Notes: generated from the sequence alone by a model not told the origin. Shown: positions 18,696-29,132, numbered from the stretch's first letter. The stretch: 44,909 nucleotides of DNA from an uncultured Paracoccaceae bacterium (GCA_913062865.1 CAJXWO010000020.1:1-44909); one strand, 5' to 3'. Program-made: numbers and translations.

Positions 18696-18735
18696 TGACC
18701 CAGGGGCAGCTATTCTGACCCAGGGGCAGCTATTC
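18696..18735 (+). repeat. Exact tandem duplication of a 20-bp unit
   Basis: TGACCCAGGGGCAGCTATTC occurs twice without interruption or mismatch (18696-18715 and 18716-18735) in the gap between the rhodanese stop and the start of the divergent-side VWA gene. It could be slippage or a doubled regulatory half-site. Confidence 0.9.
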
Positions 18736-18755
18736 CCGCCGCGTTCCGGCCGGGG

Positions 18756-19100
18756 TCACTTTTCCAGCGCACCGCCCGCGCGGACCCAGTCGCCCAGACC
18801 GCCCATGTTGCGCACATCCCGGTAGCCCAGCCGTTCCAGCATCTGCGCGGCCATGCCCGACCGCGCGCCGCTCGCGCAATAGACCGCGACGGTGGCGTCC
18901 TGTTTCAGGTGCGGCACGAAATCGGGATGGCGCGGATCGGCCATGTCATTGAGCCGCATCAGCGGCACATGCAGCGCGCCCTTGGCCTTGCCCGTCTGGG
19001 CCACTTCCGTCTGGTCGCGCACATCGACCAGGATCGCGCCCGTCTCGATGGCATCTTGCGGAGAGATCCGCGCGGTGCGGCTGCCCATGAATCCAAACAT
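18756..19100 (-). CDS. Rhodanese-like sulfurtransferase domain protein
   Basis: A 114-residue single-domain rhodanese. The catalytic cysteine lies in VYCASGARS (Cys75), with a six-residue active-site loop of the thiosulfate-sulfurtransferase type, and the N-terminal ILVDVRDQTE motif is present. There is no signal peptide, so it is cytoplasmic and probably carries persulfide for an unknown acceptor. The ATG at 19100 has GGAAGGA about 9 nt upstream; longer in-frame reading upstream runs through the uvrA promoter and gene and is a shadow. It is divergent from uvrA. Confidence 0.88.
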   Translation of the reverse strand: MFGFMGSRTARISPQDAIETGAILVDVRDQTEVAQTGKAKGALHVPLMRLNDMADPRHPDFVPHLKQDATVAVYCASGARSGMAAQMLERLGYRDVRNMGGLGDWVRAGGALEK

Positions 19101-19209
19101 CTCGGTCGTCCTTCCGGTCTCTTGACCGTTTCCGGCGTTACGCGGCATATAATATTCTGCTTTCAGAATGTGAAGGCTTTCGCGCCGCTGTCCAGCCCTC
19201 GGACCGCAA

Positions 19210-19224
19210 GTTCCACCTTTGTTC
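19210..19224 (+). promoter_or_regulatory. SOS box (LexA site) of uvrA
   Basis: GTTC-CACCTTT-GTTC matches the alphaproteobacterial LexA consensus GTTC-N7-GTTC exactly and lies 80 nt before the uvrA start. It predicts DNA-damage induction of uvrA. The divergent rhodanese gene starts about 110 nt away on the other side. Confidence 0.85.
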
Positions 19225-19304
19225 CGTGATTTGGGTTGGAGACTCACCCGGCTTCGCCTATTTCTTGCCCATCCGGCCAGAAGGGTCGGTGCCCCGGGGG
19301 TGAC

Positions 19305-22175
<2,871 letters not shown>

Positions 22176-22278
22176 ACCGGGTGGGACCAAAATGTGCGCT
22201 TCCGCGCGCTTTTATGTGGATATCTGAGCCGCGACGCCATGGGGGCACCGTGTCGCCTGTTGCGGGTGTGACTTTGAG

Positions 22279-22298
22279 GTATTTGGCCCAAGAAGAAG
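22279..22298 (+). repeat. Dispersed 20-nt element, copy 1 (after uvrA)
   Basis: This copy of GTATTT-N5-AAGANGAAG has the spacer GGCCC. It lies about 100 nt past the uvrA stop on the coding strand. Confidence 0.7.
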
Positions 22299-22386
22299 TT
22301 GGGGCGTGACGCCCTGCTACGGGCCCGGTCGGCAGGTGGAAAGGGGGGGGGGCGCAAAAGGCTGCCCCCTTGCCTTGCGGGCGGTC

Positions 22387-22590
22387 TCAGCCCTCTTTCT
22401 TGGTGTTGATGCCCAGGATCTGGTAGGGCGGGCAGCTGCCCATGGCCGAGGTGGCCAGAAGCACCACGCCGACAATCCCGGCGATCCAGGCCCAGGTCCC
22501 GGCCAGCGACACGAAGGCGAGGATCAGAAGAACCACGCCCACGATGGCGCGGATCATGCGGTCGGTCTGTCCCATATTTTTGGCGAACAA
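22387..22590 (-). CDS. DUF2892/YgaP-type small membrane protein
   Basis: A 67-residue membrane protein of the DUF2892 family: conserved N terminus (FAKNMGQTDRMIRAIVG), two transmembrane helices (about 15-30 and 32-48), then SCPPYQILGINT with the family cysteine. I place the start at a TTG (22590) because AAAGGA lies about 8 nt upstream and because family members begin just before FxKNxGxxDR; the ATG five codons later would cut off that motif. DUF2892 domains are found fused to rhodanese in YgaP, and a rhodanese gene lies 3 kb away, but no direct link is shown. Confidence 0.8.
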   Translation of the reverse strand: MFAKNMGQTDRMIRAIVGVVLLILAFVSLAGTWAWIAGIVGVVLLATSAMGSCPPYQILGINTKKEG

Positions 22591-22666
22591 CTGCGAATCC
22601 TTTCGCGGTAAAGATACGTCCAGGATTAGGGTACAGACGGATCGCGGTTTGGGAATATGATCCTGA

Positions 22667-23539
22667 TCAATTCCGCGTGAGTTTCTCGAAGCGCGGCAGC
22701 ATGGCGCTGAAATCGCGGCCCTTCCCGTCCTCGGCCTCGACGAAGTGCGCGTAGAGATCGGCCGCAGCCTGTCCGATCGGCGTGTCCGCATCGGCGCTTC
22801 CTGCGGCCTGCATGGCCAGGCGCAGGTCCTTGAGCATCAGCTCGGCCGCGAAACCGGGCTGATAGGCATTGTCCGCGGGACTTTGCGGCCCGATGCCTGG
22901 CGCGGGGCAATAGGCGTTCATCGACCAGCTGTAACCCGATGAGGTCGACACCACATCGAACATCGCCTGCCGGTCGAGCCCCAGCTTGTCGGCAAGCGCG
23001 AAGGCCTCGCAGGTGACGATCATCGTGGCGCCGAGGATCATGTTGTTGCAGATCTTTGCCGCCTGACCGTTGCCCGACCCGCCGCAATGGACGGCTTTTT
23101 GCCCCATCACGTCGAAGAGCGGTTTTGCCGTCTCGAAGGCCTCTGCCGGGCCGCCTACCATGAAGGTCAGCGTGCCCGCGCTGGCCCCGCCGACGCCGCC
23201 CGAAACCGGAGCATCCAGCGCCAAACGGCCCGCGGCGGCGGCCTGATCGGCCACCGCCCGGGCACTGTCCACGTCCACGGTGGAACAGTCGAGAAGGATC
23301 GCGCCCTCGGGCATGGCCGGGATCACCTCGGCCGCCACGTCACGCAGGATCGCGCCGTTGGGCAGCATGGTGATGACCACCTGGGCCCCCGTCGCGGCCT
23401 CAGTGGCGGAGCTGGCAGGGGTCATGCCCTGGGCCGTGGCGCCCGCCACGTCGAAGCCGGTCACGTCATGGCCCGCCGCGGCCAGGTTGGCGGCCATCGG
23501 CGCGCCCATATTGCCCAATCCGATGAACCCGATCTTCAT
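22667..23539 (-). CDS. mmsB: 3-hydroxyisobutyrate dehydrogenase
   Basis: A 290-residue NAD-dependent beta-hydroxyacid dehydrogenase that oxidises 3-hydroxyisobutyrate to methylmalonate semialdehyde in valine breakdown. The N-terminal Rossmann motif is GFIGLGNMGAPMAANL (4-19), the substrate motif DAPVSGGVGGASAGTL is at 109-123, and the catalytic Lys162 is in GNGQAAKICNN. It starts only 4 nt after the upstream hydrolase stop, so it is the last gene of the three-gene valine operon. The following step's enzyme (mmsA) is not in the window. Confidence 0.93.
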   Translation of the reverse strand: MKIGFIGLGNMGAPMAANLAAAGHDVTGFDVAGATAQGMTPASSATEAATGAQVVITMLPNGAILRDVAAEVIPAMPEGAILLDCSTVDVDSARAVADQAAAAGRLALDAPVSGGVGGASAGTLTFMVGGPAEAFETAKPLFDVMGQKAVHCGGSGNGQAAKICNNMILGATMIVTCEAFALADKLGLDRQAMFDVVSTSSGYSWSMNAYCPAPGIGPQSPADNAYQPGFAAELMLKDLRLAMQAAGSADADTPIGQAAADLYAHFVEAEDGKGRDFSAMLPRFEKLTRN

Positions 23540-23543
23540 GGCC

Positions 23544-24584
23544 TCAGCCCTCCTTTTCGTGAAAACGTAGCCCCTCGTCCGGGAGCGGTTGCAGCATCCG
23601 CGACATCTCGGCCGCGGGCACGCCGTCGAGGCTGTGCTTCCAGGACGGGTTGCGGTCCTTGTCGATGATCGCGGCGCGGATCCCTTCGAGGATATCGCCA
23701 TGCTCCACCGCGCGGGCGGTGAAGCGGAACTCGAGCTCCAGCGCCTTGCGAATCGTCGGCGTGCCCGCGCGCAGACGGTGCAGGATCTCGACCGTGCAGG
23801 CCATGGACAGCGGCGCATTCTTGTCCATCCGACCCAGCGCGTCGCGGGCGACATCGCTGTCCTCGGATCGCAGCGCGTTGACGATATCGCGCAGCGCCTC
23901 GCCTGCGAAAAGCCGGTCGATCGCCGCCACGTTCCAGTCCGGGGCTGGCGGTGTGAGGGCGGCGGCCTCGAGCGCAGCCACATCGCCGGTCCGGCACAGG
24001 GTGGCGGTCAGGTCGGCCCAGTGACCCTCTGGGATGTAGAGATCGGCAAAGCCAGCATGGATCGCCGCGCCCGGGCCCATGCGATCGGTGGTGAGACCAA
24101 GATACTCCCCCAGCCGACCCGGCGCGCGGGCCAGGAGGTAGGAGCCGCCCACATCGGGCACCAACCCGATGCCGCATTCGGGCATGGCGATGCGACTGGC
24201 GTCGTCGACGATCCTGTGCGTGCCGTGGCAGCCCAGCCCCACACCGCCGCCCATGGTGAAGCCTTGGAGGAAGCTGACCACCGGCTTGCCGTATTCGGCG
24301 ATGAGCGCATTCATGCGGTATTCGTCGCGCCAGAAGCGGCGACCGTAGTCATAGTCACCCGCTTTGCCCGTGGCATAGAGCTCGGCGATGTCGCCGCCGG
24401 CGCAGAACGCCTTGTCGCCCTCGGCATCGAGGATCACCAGGTCCACAGCCTTATCCCCGCGCCAGGCCAAAAGCGCCTTTTCGACGGCGAGGCACATCTC
24501 GTAGGTCAGGGCGTTCAGCGCCTTGGGGCGGGTGAGCGTGATGCGGCCCGCGCGCCCCTCATTGCGGATGGCGATATCGGCCAT
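23544..24584 (-). CDS. Enoyl-CoA hydratase/isomerase family, 3-hydroxyisobutyryl-CoA hydrolase
   Basis: A 346-residue crotonase-fold enzyme. Its length and motifs (CAGGDIAELY at 61-70, QGFTMGGGVGLGCHG at 107-121, PECGIGLVPDVGGSYLLAR at 135-153) fit the HIBCH subgroup, which hydrolyses 3-hydroxyisobutyryl-CoA, rather than the shorter enoyl-CoA hydratases of about 260 residues. Glu136 and Asp144 are at the positions expected for catalytic acids. The start overlaps the stop of the acyl-CoA dehydrogenase by 1 nt (TGATG), and the next gene, mmsB, uses its product. Together the three genes cover consecutive or near-consecutive steps of valine degradation. Confidence 0.88.
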   Translation of the reverse strand: MADIAIRNEGRAGRITLTRPKALNALTYEMCLAVEKALLAWRGDKAVDLVILDAEGDKAFCAGGDIAELYATGKAGDYDYGRRFWRDEYRMNALIAEYGKPVVSFLQGFTMGGGVGLGCHGTHRIVDDASRIAMPECGIGLVPDVGGSYLLARAPGRLGEYLGLTTDRMGPGAAIHAGFADLYIPEGHWADLTATLCRTGDVAALEAAALTPPAPDWNVAAIDRLFAGEALRDIVNALRSEDSDVARDALGRMDKNAPLSMACTVEILHRLRAGTPTIRKALELEFRFTARAVEHGDILEGIRAAIIDKDRNPSWKHSLDGVPAAEMSRMLQPLPDEGLRFHEKEG

Positions 24585-25729
24585 CAGCCGCGCGCCTCGA
24601 GCATCTGGCGCGAGATGATGACGCGCATGATTTCGTTCGTGCCTTCGAGGATCTGGTGCACGCGCAGGTCGCGCACGATCTTCTCGATCCCGTAATCGGC
24701 CAGGTAGCCATAGCCCCCATGGAGCTGCAGGCAGGTATTGGCCACGTCGAAACTGGCGTCGGTGACATACATCTTGGCCATGGCGCAGAAGCGGGTCGCA
24801 TCCGGCGTCTTGTGGTCGAGCTTCCAGGCGGCCTGGCGCAGGAAGGTGCGGGCCGATTGCAGCTTGACCTCCATCTCGGCGAGCTTGAATTGCAACGCCT
24901 GGAACTGGTCGATGGTGCGGCCGAAGGCCTTGCGCTCGCCCATATAGGCCAGGGTCTGGTCCAGCGCGGCCTGCGCGCCGCCAAGCGCCGAGGCCGCGAT
25001 GTTGAGCCGCCCGCCATCGAGCCCGGCCATGGCATAGGCAAAGCCGCGGCCCTCGTCGCCCACGAGGTTCTCGGCCGGGATCCGGCAATCGTCGAACTGG
25101 ACCTGCGCCGTGGGCTGGGACCGCCAGCCCATCTTGTCCTCGAGCGCGCCATAGCTGAGCCCGTCGGTCCCGGCCTCGACCACGACGGCGGAAATCCCCT
25201 TGGGTCCGTCCTCGCCGGTGCGGGCCATGACGATATAGGCGTCCGAATAGCCGCCGCCCGAGATGAAGGCCTTGGTGCCGTTGAGCGTGTAGCCCTCGTT
25301 CGTGCGCTGGGCCCGGGTCTTCAGGGCGGCCGCGTCAGAGCCCGAGCCGGGTTCGGTCAGGCAATAGGAAAACACCTTGGACATGGCGCAGAGGTCCGGC
25401 AGCCAGCGCGCCTTGGTCTCGGCGCTGCCGAAGGTGTCGATCATGCCGCCGCACATGTTGTGGATCGACAGGAAGGCCCCGACCGAAGGGCAGGCCATCG
25501 CCAGCGCCTCGAAGACGAGCGTCGCATCCAGCCGCGTCAGGCCCGAGCCGCCATGTTCTTCGCCCACATAGATGCCGCCAAGGCCCAGTTCGGCCACCTT
25601 GGGCCAGAGATCCTTGGGGATGGTGCCGGCCTTTTCCCAGTCGCGGGCATGGGGGGCGATCTCGGCCTGCCCGAACCCATGGGCCATGTCGAAAATGGCC
25701 TCCTGTTCTTCGCTCAGTGCAAAATCCAT
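24584..25729 (-). CDS. Acyl-CoA dehydrogenase, probably isobutyryl-CoA dehydrogenase
   Basis: A 381-residue flavin acyl-CoA dehydrogenase, probably acting on isobutyryl-CoA given its neighbours. Signatures are SYCLTEPGSGSDAAALKT (121-138, FAD binding), GGRLNIAASALGGAQAA (239-255), ERKAFGRTIDQFQ (265-277) and LHGGYGY, with the putative catalytic Glu362 in HQILEGTNEIMR. It is the first gene of the valine operon. The promoter must lie in the 504-nt gap upstream. Electrons would pass to ETF, which is not encoded here. Confidence 0.92.
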   Translation of the reverse strand: MDFALSEEQEAIFDMAHGFGQAEIAPHARDWEKAGTIPKDLWPKVAELGLGGIYVGEEHGGSGLTRLDATLVFEALAMACPSVGAFLSIHNMCGGMIDTFGSAETKARWLPDLCAMSKVFSYCLTEPGSGSDAAALKTRAQRTNEGYTLNGTKAFISGGGYSDAYIVMARTGEDGPKGISAVVVEAGTDGLSYGALEDKMGWRSQPTAQVQFDDCRIPAENLVGDEGRGFAYAMAGLDGGRLNIAASALGGAQAALDQTLAYMGERKAFGRTIDQFQALQFKLAEMEVKLQSARTFLRQAAWKLDHKTPDATRFCAMAKMYVTDASFDVANTCLQLHGGYGYLADYGIEKIVRDLRVHQILEGTNEIMRVIISRQMLEARG

Positions 25730-25845
25730 CGGCCGCGCCTCCCCCGCAGTAAATGAACATGCGTTTAATTACCCGCGCGCAGGGGGTGTTGGCAAGGGGC
25801 GCGCGCAAGGACCGGGCGTTTTCGGGGTGGCGCAGGGCGGATCGG

Positions 25846-25865
25846 GTATTTGGACCAAGAAGAAG
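25846..25865 (+). repeat. Dispersed 20-nt element, copy 2
   Basis: GTATTT-N5-AAGANGAAG with spacer GGACC. It lies in the gap upstream of the valine operon, on the strand opposite to the flanking genes; this is the only copy not placed just after a gene in the same orientation. Confidence 0.65.
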
Positions 25866-25925
25866 CCAGGGCTGGGGCATATCGAACCCGGCCCATTGAT
25901 TGCCGAAAAGCGCCGTACCGCGTGC

Positions 25926-25952
25926 GTTAAGGTTAATGCCCGTCAAGGATAA
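25926..25952 (+). repeat. 11-mer pair with TGCCC spacer, copy 1
   Basis: GTTAAGGTTAA, then TGCCC, then GTCAAGGATAA: two related 11-mers in direct orientation with a 16-nt period. A second such pair lies 175 nt downstream. Helical spacing differs from a DNA turn, so the function (regulator site or decayed repeat) is open. Confidence 0.6.
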
Positions 25953-26100
25953 CACGCCGCGAGAGCCGCTCCGATGAAAGGCGAAGGACTGTTAGGATTA
26001 CAGGGCGCCACGATGATGATCCGCACCGTTTGCCATGTGCCGTGGTCGGGCCGCGACAAGTCACCGCTCGGTAGGTTGCCCCCAGTCAACCCTAACGCCT

Positions 26101-26127
26101 GTCAAGGTTACTGCCCGTTAAGGTTAA
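26101..26127 (+). repeat. 11-mer pair with TGCCC spacer, copy 2
   Basis: GTCAAGGTTAC, then TGCCC, then GTTAAGGTTAA, the same arrangement as at 25926-25952 with the variants in swapped order. A partial related sequence (GTCAACCCTAACGCC) precedes it. Confidence 0.6.
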
Positions 26128-26161
26128 CGCGCCACATGCCCGGTGGGGCGCACCCGTCCTG

Positions 26162-26181
26162 CTTCATCTTTCCAAAAATAC
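26162..26181 (-). repeat. Dispersed 20-nt element, copy 3 (after fpr)
   Basis: Read on the minus strand this is GTATTT-N5-AAGANGAAG with spacer TTGGA. It lies about 50 nt past the fpr stop, in the direction of fpr transcription. Confidence 0.7.
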
Positions 26182-26233
26182 TCAAGAGCCTCGGCCGTCG
26201 CAGGCGCGACGTCACACGTCCGGGTACACCAAG

Positions 26234-27055
26234 TCAGCCGACAAACGCCTTTTCGACGACGAACTCCGCCGGTTCCGAATTGGCCCCTTCGCGCAGCCCA
26301 TGCCCTTCCAGGATCGCCTTGATGTCGAGGTTGAATGGCAACGATCCGCAGACCATGCCGCGGTCATTCTCGGGCCCGAAATCGGTGATGCCCAGGTCGC
26401 GAAAGACCGTGCCATCCTCCAGAAGCGTGGTGATACGGCCCATCTTGGGGCTCTCTTCGCGGGTGGTGGTAGGGTAATAGACCAGCTTGTCGGCAAAGCC
26501 GTCCCCCATCAGTTCGGCCAACATCTCGTCCTTGCGCACGCTGTCGACCAGCTGACGGCCGTATTCCAGCTCGGCCACCTCGCGGCAGGTATGGGTCAGG
26601 ATCACCTGGTCGTAATCCTCGTAGGTCTGCGGCTCGCGGATGAGCGAGGCGAAAGGCGCGATGCCGGTGCCGGTGGCGAAGAACCAGACCCGCTTGCCCG
26701 GCAAAAGCGCATCATGGACAAGCGTGCCTACGGGCTTGGGGCGCAGGATGATCTGGTCCCCGGGCTGGATGTGCTGCAGCTTCGACGTCAAAGGTCCGTC
26801 CTGCACCTTGATCGAGTAGAACTCGAGCTCTTCGTCCCAGGCGGGGCTGGCGATGGAATAGGCACGCAAGAGCGGTTTTCCGTTGTCGCCCATCAGCCCG
26901 ATCATCACGAACTCGCCCGACCGGAACCGCAGGCTGGCGGGCCGCGTCACCCGGAAGGAAAACAGCCGGTCGGTCCAATGGGTGACCTCGGTCACGGTCT
27001 GGGCATCGGGCAGGGTGGGGATCTTGGGAACGGTCGCGGTTTCGGTCACGGGCAA
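26234..27055 (-). CDS. fpr: Ferredoxin/flavodoxin--NADP+ reductase
   Basis: A 273-residue FAD enzyme of the bacterial Fpr type that exchanges electrons between NADPH and ferredoxin or flavodoxin. The FAD-binding motif is RAYSIAS (64-70), the NADP-binding glycine motif is FATGTGIAPFASL (125-137), and the short C-terminal AFVG is characteristic of the proteobacterial class. Fpr proteins are often induced by oxidative stress. It is divergent from an Lrp-type regulator gene across 261 nt. A cytochrome P450 gene 0.8 kb away could draw on it, but no ferredoxin gene is present in this window. Confidence 0.92.
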   Translation of the reverse strand: MPVTETATVPKIPTLPDAQTVTEVTHWTDRLFSFRVTRPASLRFRSGEFVMIGLMGDNGKPLLRAYSIASPAWDEELEFYSIKVQDGPLTSKLQHIQPGDQIILRPKPVGTLVHDALLPGKRVWFFATGTGIAPFASLIREPQTYEDYDQVILTHTCREVAELEYGRQLVDSVRKDEMLAELMGDGFADKLVYYPTTTREESPKMGRITTLLEDGTVFRDLGITDFGPENDRGMVCGSLPFNLDIKAILEGHGLREGANSEPAEFVVEKAFVG

Positions 27056-27238
27056 CGCCTCGGGTCATGGGTTTTCGCCGGGGTAAACCGACATATGCGT
27101 GTTATCTTTGATCTGGGTCAGAAAAAACCCCCGGACAGCGGGGTTTTGTCGCGCCCGCGCCGCTGCTGGGGTCGGCGCAACGGAACATGTGTTCTGAAAA
27201 TCACATCTAGATTTTTAATTACCGGAACAAGATGATCG

Positions 27239-27262
27239 GAAATGGAGGGAAATCGCCATTTC
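27239..27262. promoter_or_regulatory. Inverted repeat GAAATGG-N10-CCATTTC
   Basis: A 7-bp perfect inverted repeat with a 10-nt spacer lies 54 nt before the Lrp-type gene. It is A/T-containing with dyad symmetry, as expected for an Lrp-family autoregulatory site. Its use here is inferred from position alone. Confidence 0.45.
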
Positions 27263-27274
27263 GTTCTGGCAATG

Positions 27275-27290
27275 GCCGGGAATTCCCGGC
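27275..27290. promoter_or_regulatory. Perfect palindrome GCCGGGAATTCCCGGC
   Basis: A 16-bp perfect palindrome lies 26 nt before the Lrp-type ATG, between the inverted repeat at 27239-27262 and the ribosome-binding site. In mRNA it would form a strong hairpin in the 5' leader, so it could act on DNA or RNA level. Confidence 0.5.
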
Positions 27291-27316
27291 ATGAGGGGCG
27301 CGACACAGGAGGCTCC

Positions 27317-27796
27317 ATGGACGACAGCGATCCCCAGCCGGTCAAGATCGACGCGCTCGACCGCCGTATACTTGCAGCCCTGCAGGCGGACGCCGCGCAA
27401 TCGCTTGACGAGATCGCGAAATCCGTGGGCTCGTCCAAGACACCGGTGTGGAACCGGATCCGCAAGATGCGCGAGGCGGGTATCATCGGGGCGCAGACGG
27501 TGATCCTCGATGCCGAGGCCTTGGGGTTCGAGGCCTGTTTTTTCGTGCTGATCCGCACCTCGTCCCACGAGGCCGCGTGGCAGGCGCAGTTCCTGCGTGC
27601 CGTCAAGGACCGCCCCGAAGTGCAGGAGGCGCACCGGCTCGCGGGCGATATCGACTATATCCTAAAGGTCCGCGTGAAGAACGCGCGGGCCTATGACGCG
27701 TTCTACCAGGCGCTGATCTCGGAGGTGAACGTCCATAACGTCACGGCGCTCTTGTCCATGGAAGAGATCAAGTCGACCACGGCCCTGCCGCTCTGA
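27317..27796 (+). CDS. Lrp/AsnC family transcriptional regulator
   Basis: A 159-residue one-component regulator: N-terminal winged helix (LDRRILAALQADAAQSLDEIAKSVGSSKTPVWNRIRKMREAGII, about residues 14-57) and a C-terminal RAM/ligand-binding domain (about 75-150, including HRLAGDIDYILKVRV). Family members bind amino acids and often control the adjacent gene. The ATG at 27317 has AGGAGG at 27307-27312. It is divergent from fpr and about 1.6 kb from the valine operon, so amino-acid catabolism is a reasonable but unproven target. Two dyad sequences precede it. Confidence 0.9.
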   Translation: MDDSDPQPVKIDALDRRILAALQADAAQSLDEIAKSVGSSKTPVWNRIRKMREAGIIGAQTVILDAEALGFEACFFVLIRTSSHEAAWQAQFLRAVKDRPEVQEAHRLAGDIDYILKVRVKNARAYDAFYQALISEVNVHNVTALLSMEEIKSTTALPL

Positions 27797-27853
27797 TTGG
27801 TCCCCGCGACGCATGGCTCCGCAACGGGGCGCGGGTGGCGGGGACGGGATTGA

Positions 27854-27873
27854 GTATTTCAGGAAAGATGAAG
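27854..27873 (+). repeat. Dispersed 20-nt element, copy 4 (after the Lrp-type gene)
   Basis: GTATTT-N5-AAGANGAAG with spacer CAGGA, about 55 nt past the Lrp-type stop, on the coding strand, between convergent genes. Confidence 0.7.
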
Positions 27874-27886
27874 CGGGGGACGGCGC

Positions 27887-29062
27887 CTAACGGGTGACCA
27901 TCAGCCGCTCGAGCCCGTGGAAGTGATAGAGGTCGGCGTAGCGCGGGGTCTCGGCCAGGCACAGTGTCGGGCAGCGGGCAAAGAGGATGGGCAGGGCGAT
28001 CTGAAACTCGAGCCGGGCCAGCGGTGCACCAAGGCAGAAATGCAGGCCCGCGCCGAAGGCCGTGTGCGGTTTCAAGGGCCGGGTCGGATCGAAGCGGTGA
28101 GGATCGTCCCAGGTCTTGGGGTCGCGGTTCGCCGCACCCAGCAAGAGTCCCACCTCGGTGCCGCGCGGGATCTCGCGGCCCATGATCTCGAGATCTTCGT
28201 AGGTCCAGCGGGTGAACATGTGCAGCGGCGGGTCGTGGCGCAGGATTTCCTCGACCGTGCCGGGAATCGCGGCCTCGGACAGCCAGGCCGGGTCGGGCCC
28301 GTGCTCGAGCAGCGTTTTCACCCCGTTGCCAAGCGACTGCACGGTGGCCTCGTGGCCCGCGTTCAAGAGCAGGACGCAGGTGCCGATCAATGCGTCGGTA
28401 TCCAGGCTCTCGCCCGTCTCTTCCGCCGCGATCAACCGGGTGATGAGATCATCGGCCGGATCCGCGCGGCGCGCCTCGATATGGCCGCGCAGGAAATCGG
28501 CAAAATCGGCGGCAGCGCTGTTCGCGTCCTCTTCGACCGCGCGGTCGCGGCGGGCCTGGTACATGGCGACCATCCTATGCGACCAGTCCAGAAGCTGGTC
28601 CGCCATCGCCTCGGGCACGCCCAGGAGCCGGCAAATCACGATCACCGGCAGTTTCTGGGCAAAGGCCGGGAGCAGGTCGAAGGGGCCATCGGGAAAGGCG
28701 TCGATCAGGTCGTGGCTCAGCTGTGTTATCCCGGGCGCCAGCGCCGCGATCCGGGCCGAGGTGAAGCCGGCCAGCGCCAGGCGGCGCAGCGCGGTATGCC
28801 GGGGCGGTTCCAGTTCCAACAGGGACTGTTGTTCCACCCGTGTGAAATCGGCGAGGTGCGGCGGCCATTCCGGCGGGCTGAGCGGTGCGCGGCCCATCCG
28901 GCGGTCCCTAAGGGCGGCGTTCACCCCGGCAAAGGAGAGCACCACGGGCATGCCGTACTCTTCCCAATAGACCACGGCGCCTTTGGCGCGCGCGCGGTCA
29001 TAAAAGGCATAAGGGTCCTGCACAAAGGCGGGGTCGGTCGGGGATTGGCTTACGCTTTGCAT
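27887..29062 (-). CDS. Cytochrome P450
   Basis: A 391-residue soluble bacterial P450. The haem-binding motif FGAGLHFCLGAPLARLE carries the axial Cys343. The I-helix oxygen-activation motif is NAGHEAT (234-240), the ExxR pair is Glu272/Arg275, and the PERF-like DPHRFDPTR follows. There is no membrane anchor, so it is a class I enzyme that needs ferredoxin and a reductase. Neither a ferredoxin nor a dedicated reductase is adjacent; fpr lies 0.8 kb away on the same strand but in a separate unit. Substrate cannot be predicted. It may be transcribed behind the HD-hydrolase gene 70 nt upstream. Confidence 0.93.
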   Translation of the reverse strand: MQSVSQSPTDPAFVQDPYAFYDRARAKGAVVYWEEYGMPVVLSFAGVNAALRDRRMGRAPLSPPEWPPHLADFTRVEQQSLLELEPPRHTALRRLALAGFTSARIAALAPGITQLSHDLIDAFPDGPFDLLPAFAQKLPVIVICRLLGVPEAMADQLLDWSHRMVAMYQARRDRAVEEDANSAAADFADFLRGHIEARRADPADDLITRLIAAEETGESLDTDALIGTCVLLLNAGHEATVQSLGNGVKTLLEHGPDPAWLSEAAIPGTVEEILRHDPPLHMFTRWTYEDLEIMGREIPRGTEVGLLLGAANRDPKTWDDPHRFDPTRPLKPHTAFGAGLHFCLGAPLARLEFQIALPILFARCPTLCLAETPRYADLYHFHGLERLMVTR

Positions 29063-29132
29063 GGGCCAAAGCCTTGCGCGAGGCGGGGCCGTGCGGCAAC
29101 CCTTTGCGTCACCGTGCCCCTCACCATGCGCC

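Larger units (their letters stand above)
25730..26233. other. 504-nt non-coding gap with repeated motifs
   Basis: This gap separates the valine operon (minus) from fpr (minus). I see no convincing gene in it; a 167-codon plus-strand frame (25974-26477) reads into the fpr gene antisense and lacks family features. The gap holds two copies of the dispersed GTATTT-N5-AAGANGAAG element (25846-25865 plus, 26162-26181 minus) and two pairs of 11-mers with TGCCC spacers (25926-25952 and 26101-26127). It is also the likely promoter region of the valine operon. Confidence 0.7.

Noticed and set aside
25926..26127. CtrA binding sites (TTAA-N7-TTAA)
   Set aside because: The TTAA half-sites are 2 nt apart (TTAAGGTTAA) and the longer spacing is 6, so the CtrA consensus is not met.
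25974..26477. Plus-strand frame of 167 codons in the gap before fpr
   Set aside because: About half overlaps fpr antisense; composition is not protein-like and there is no family signature.
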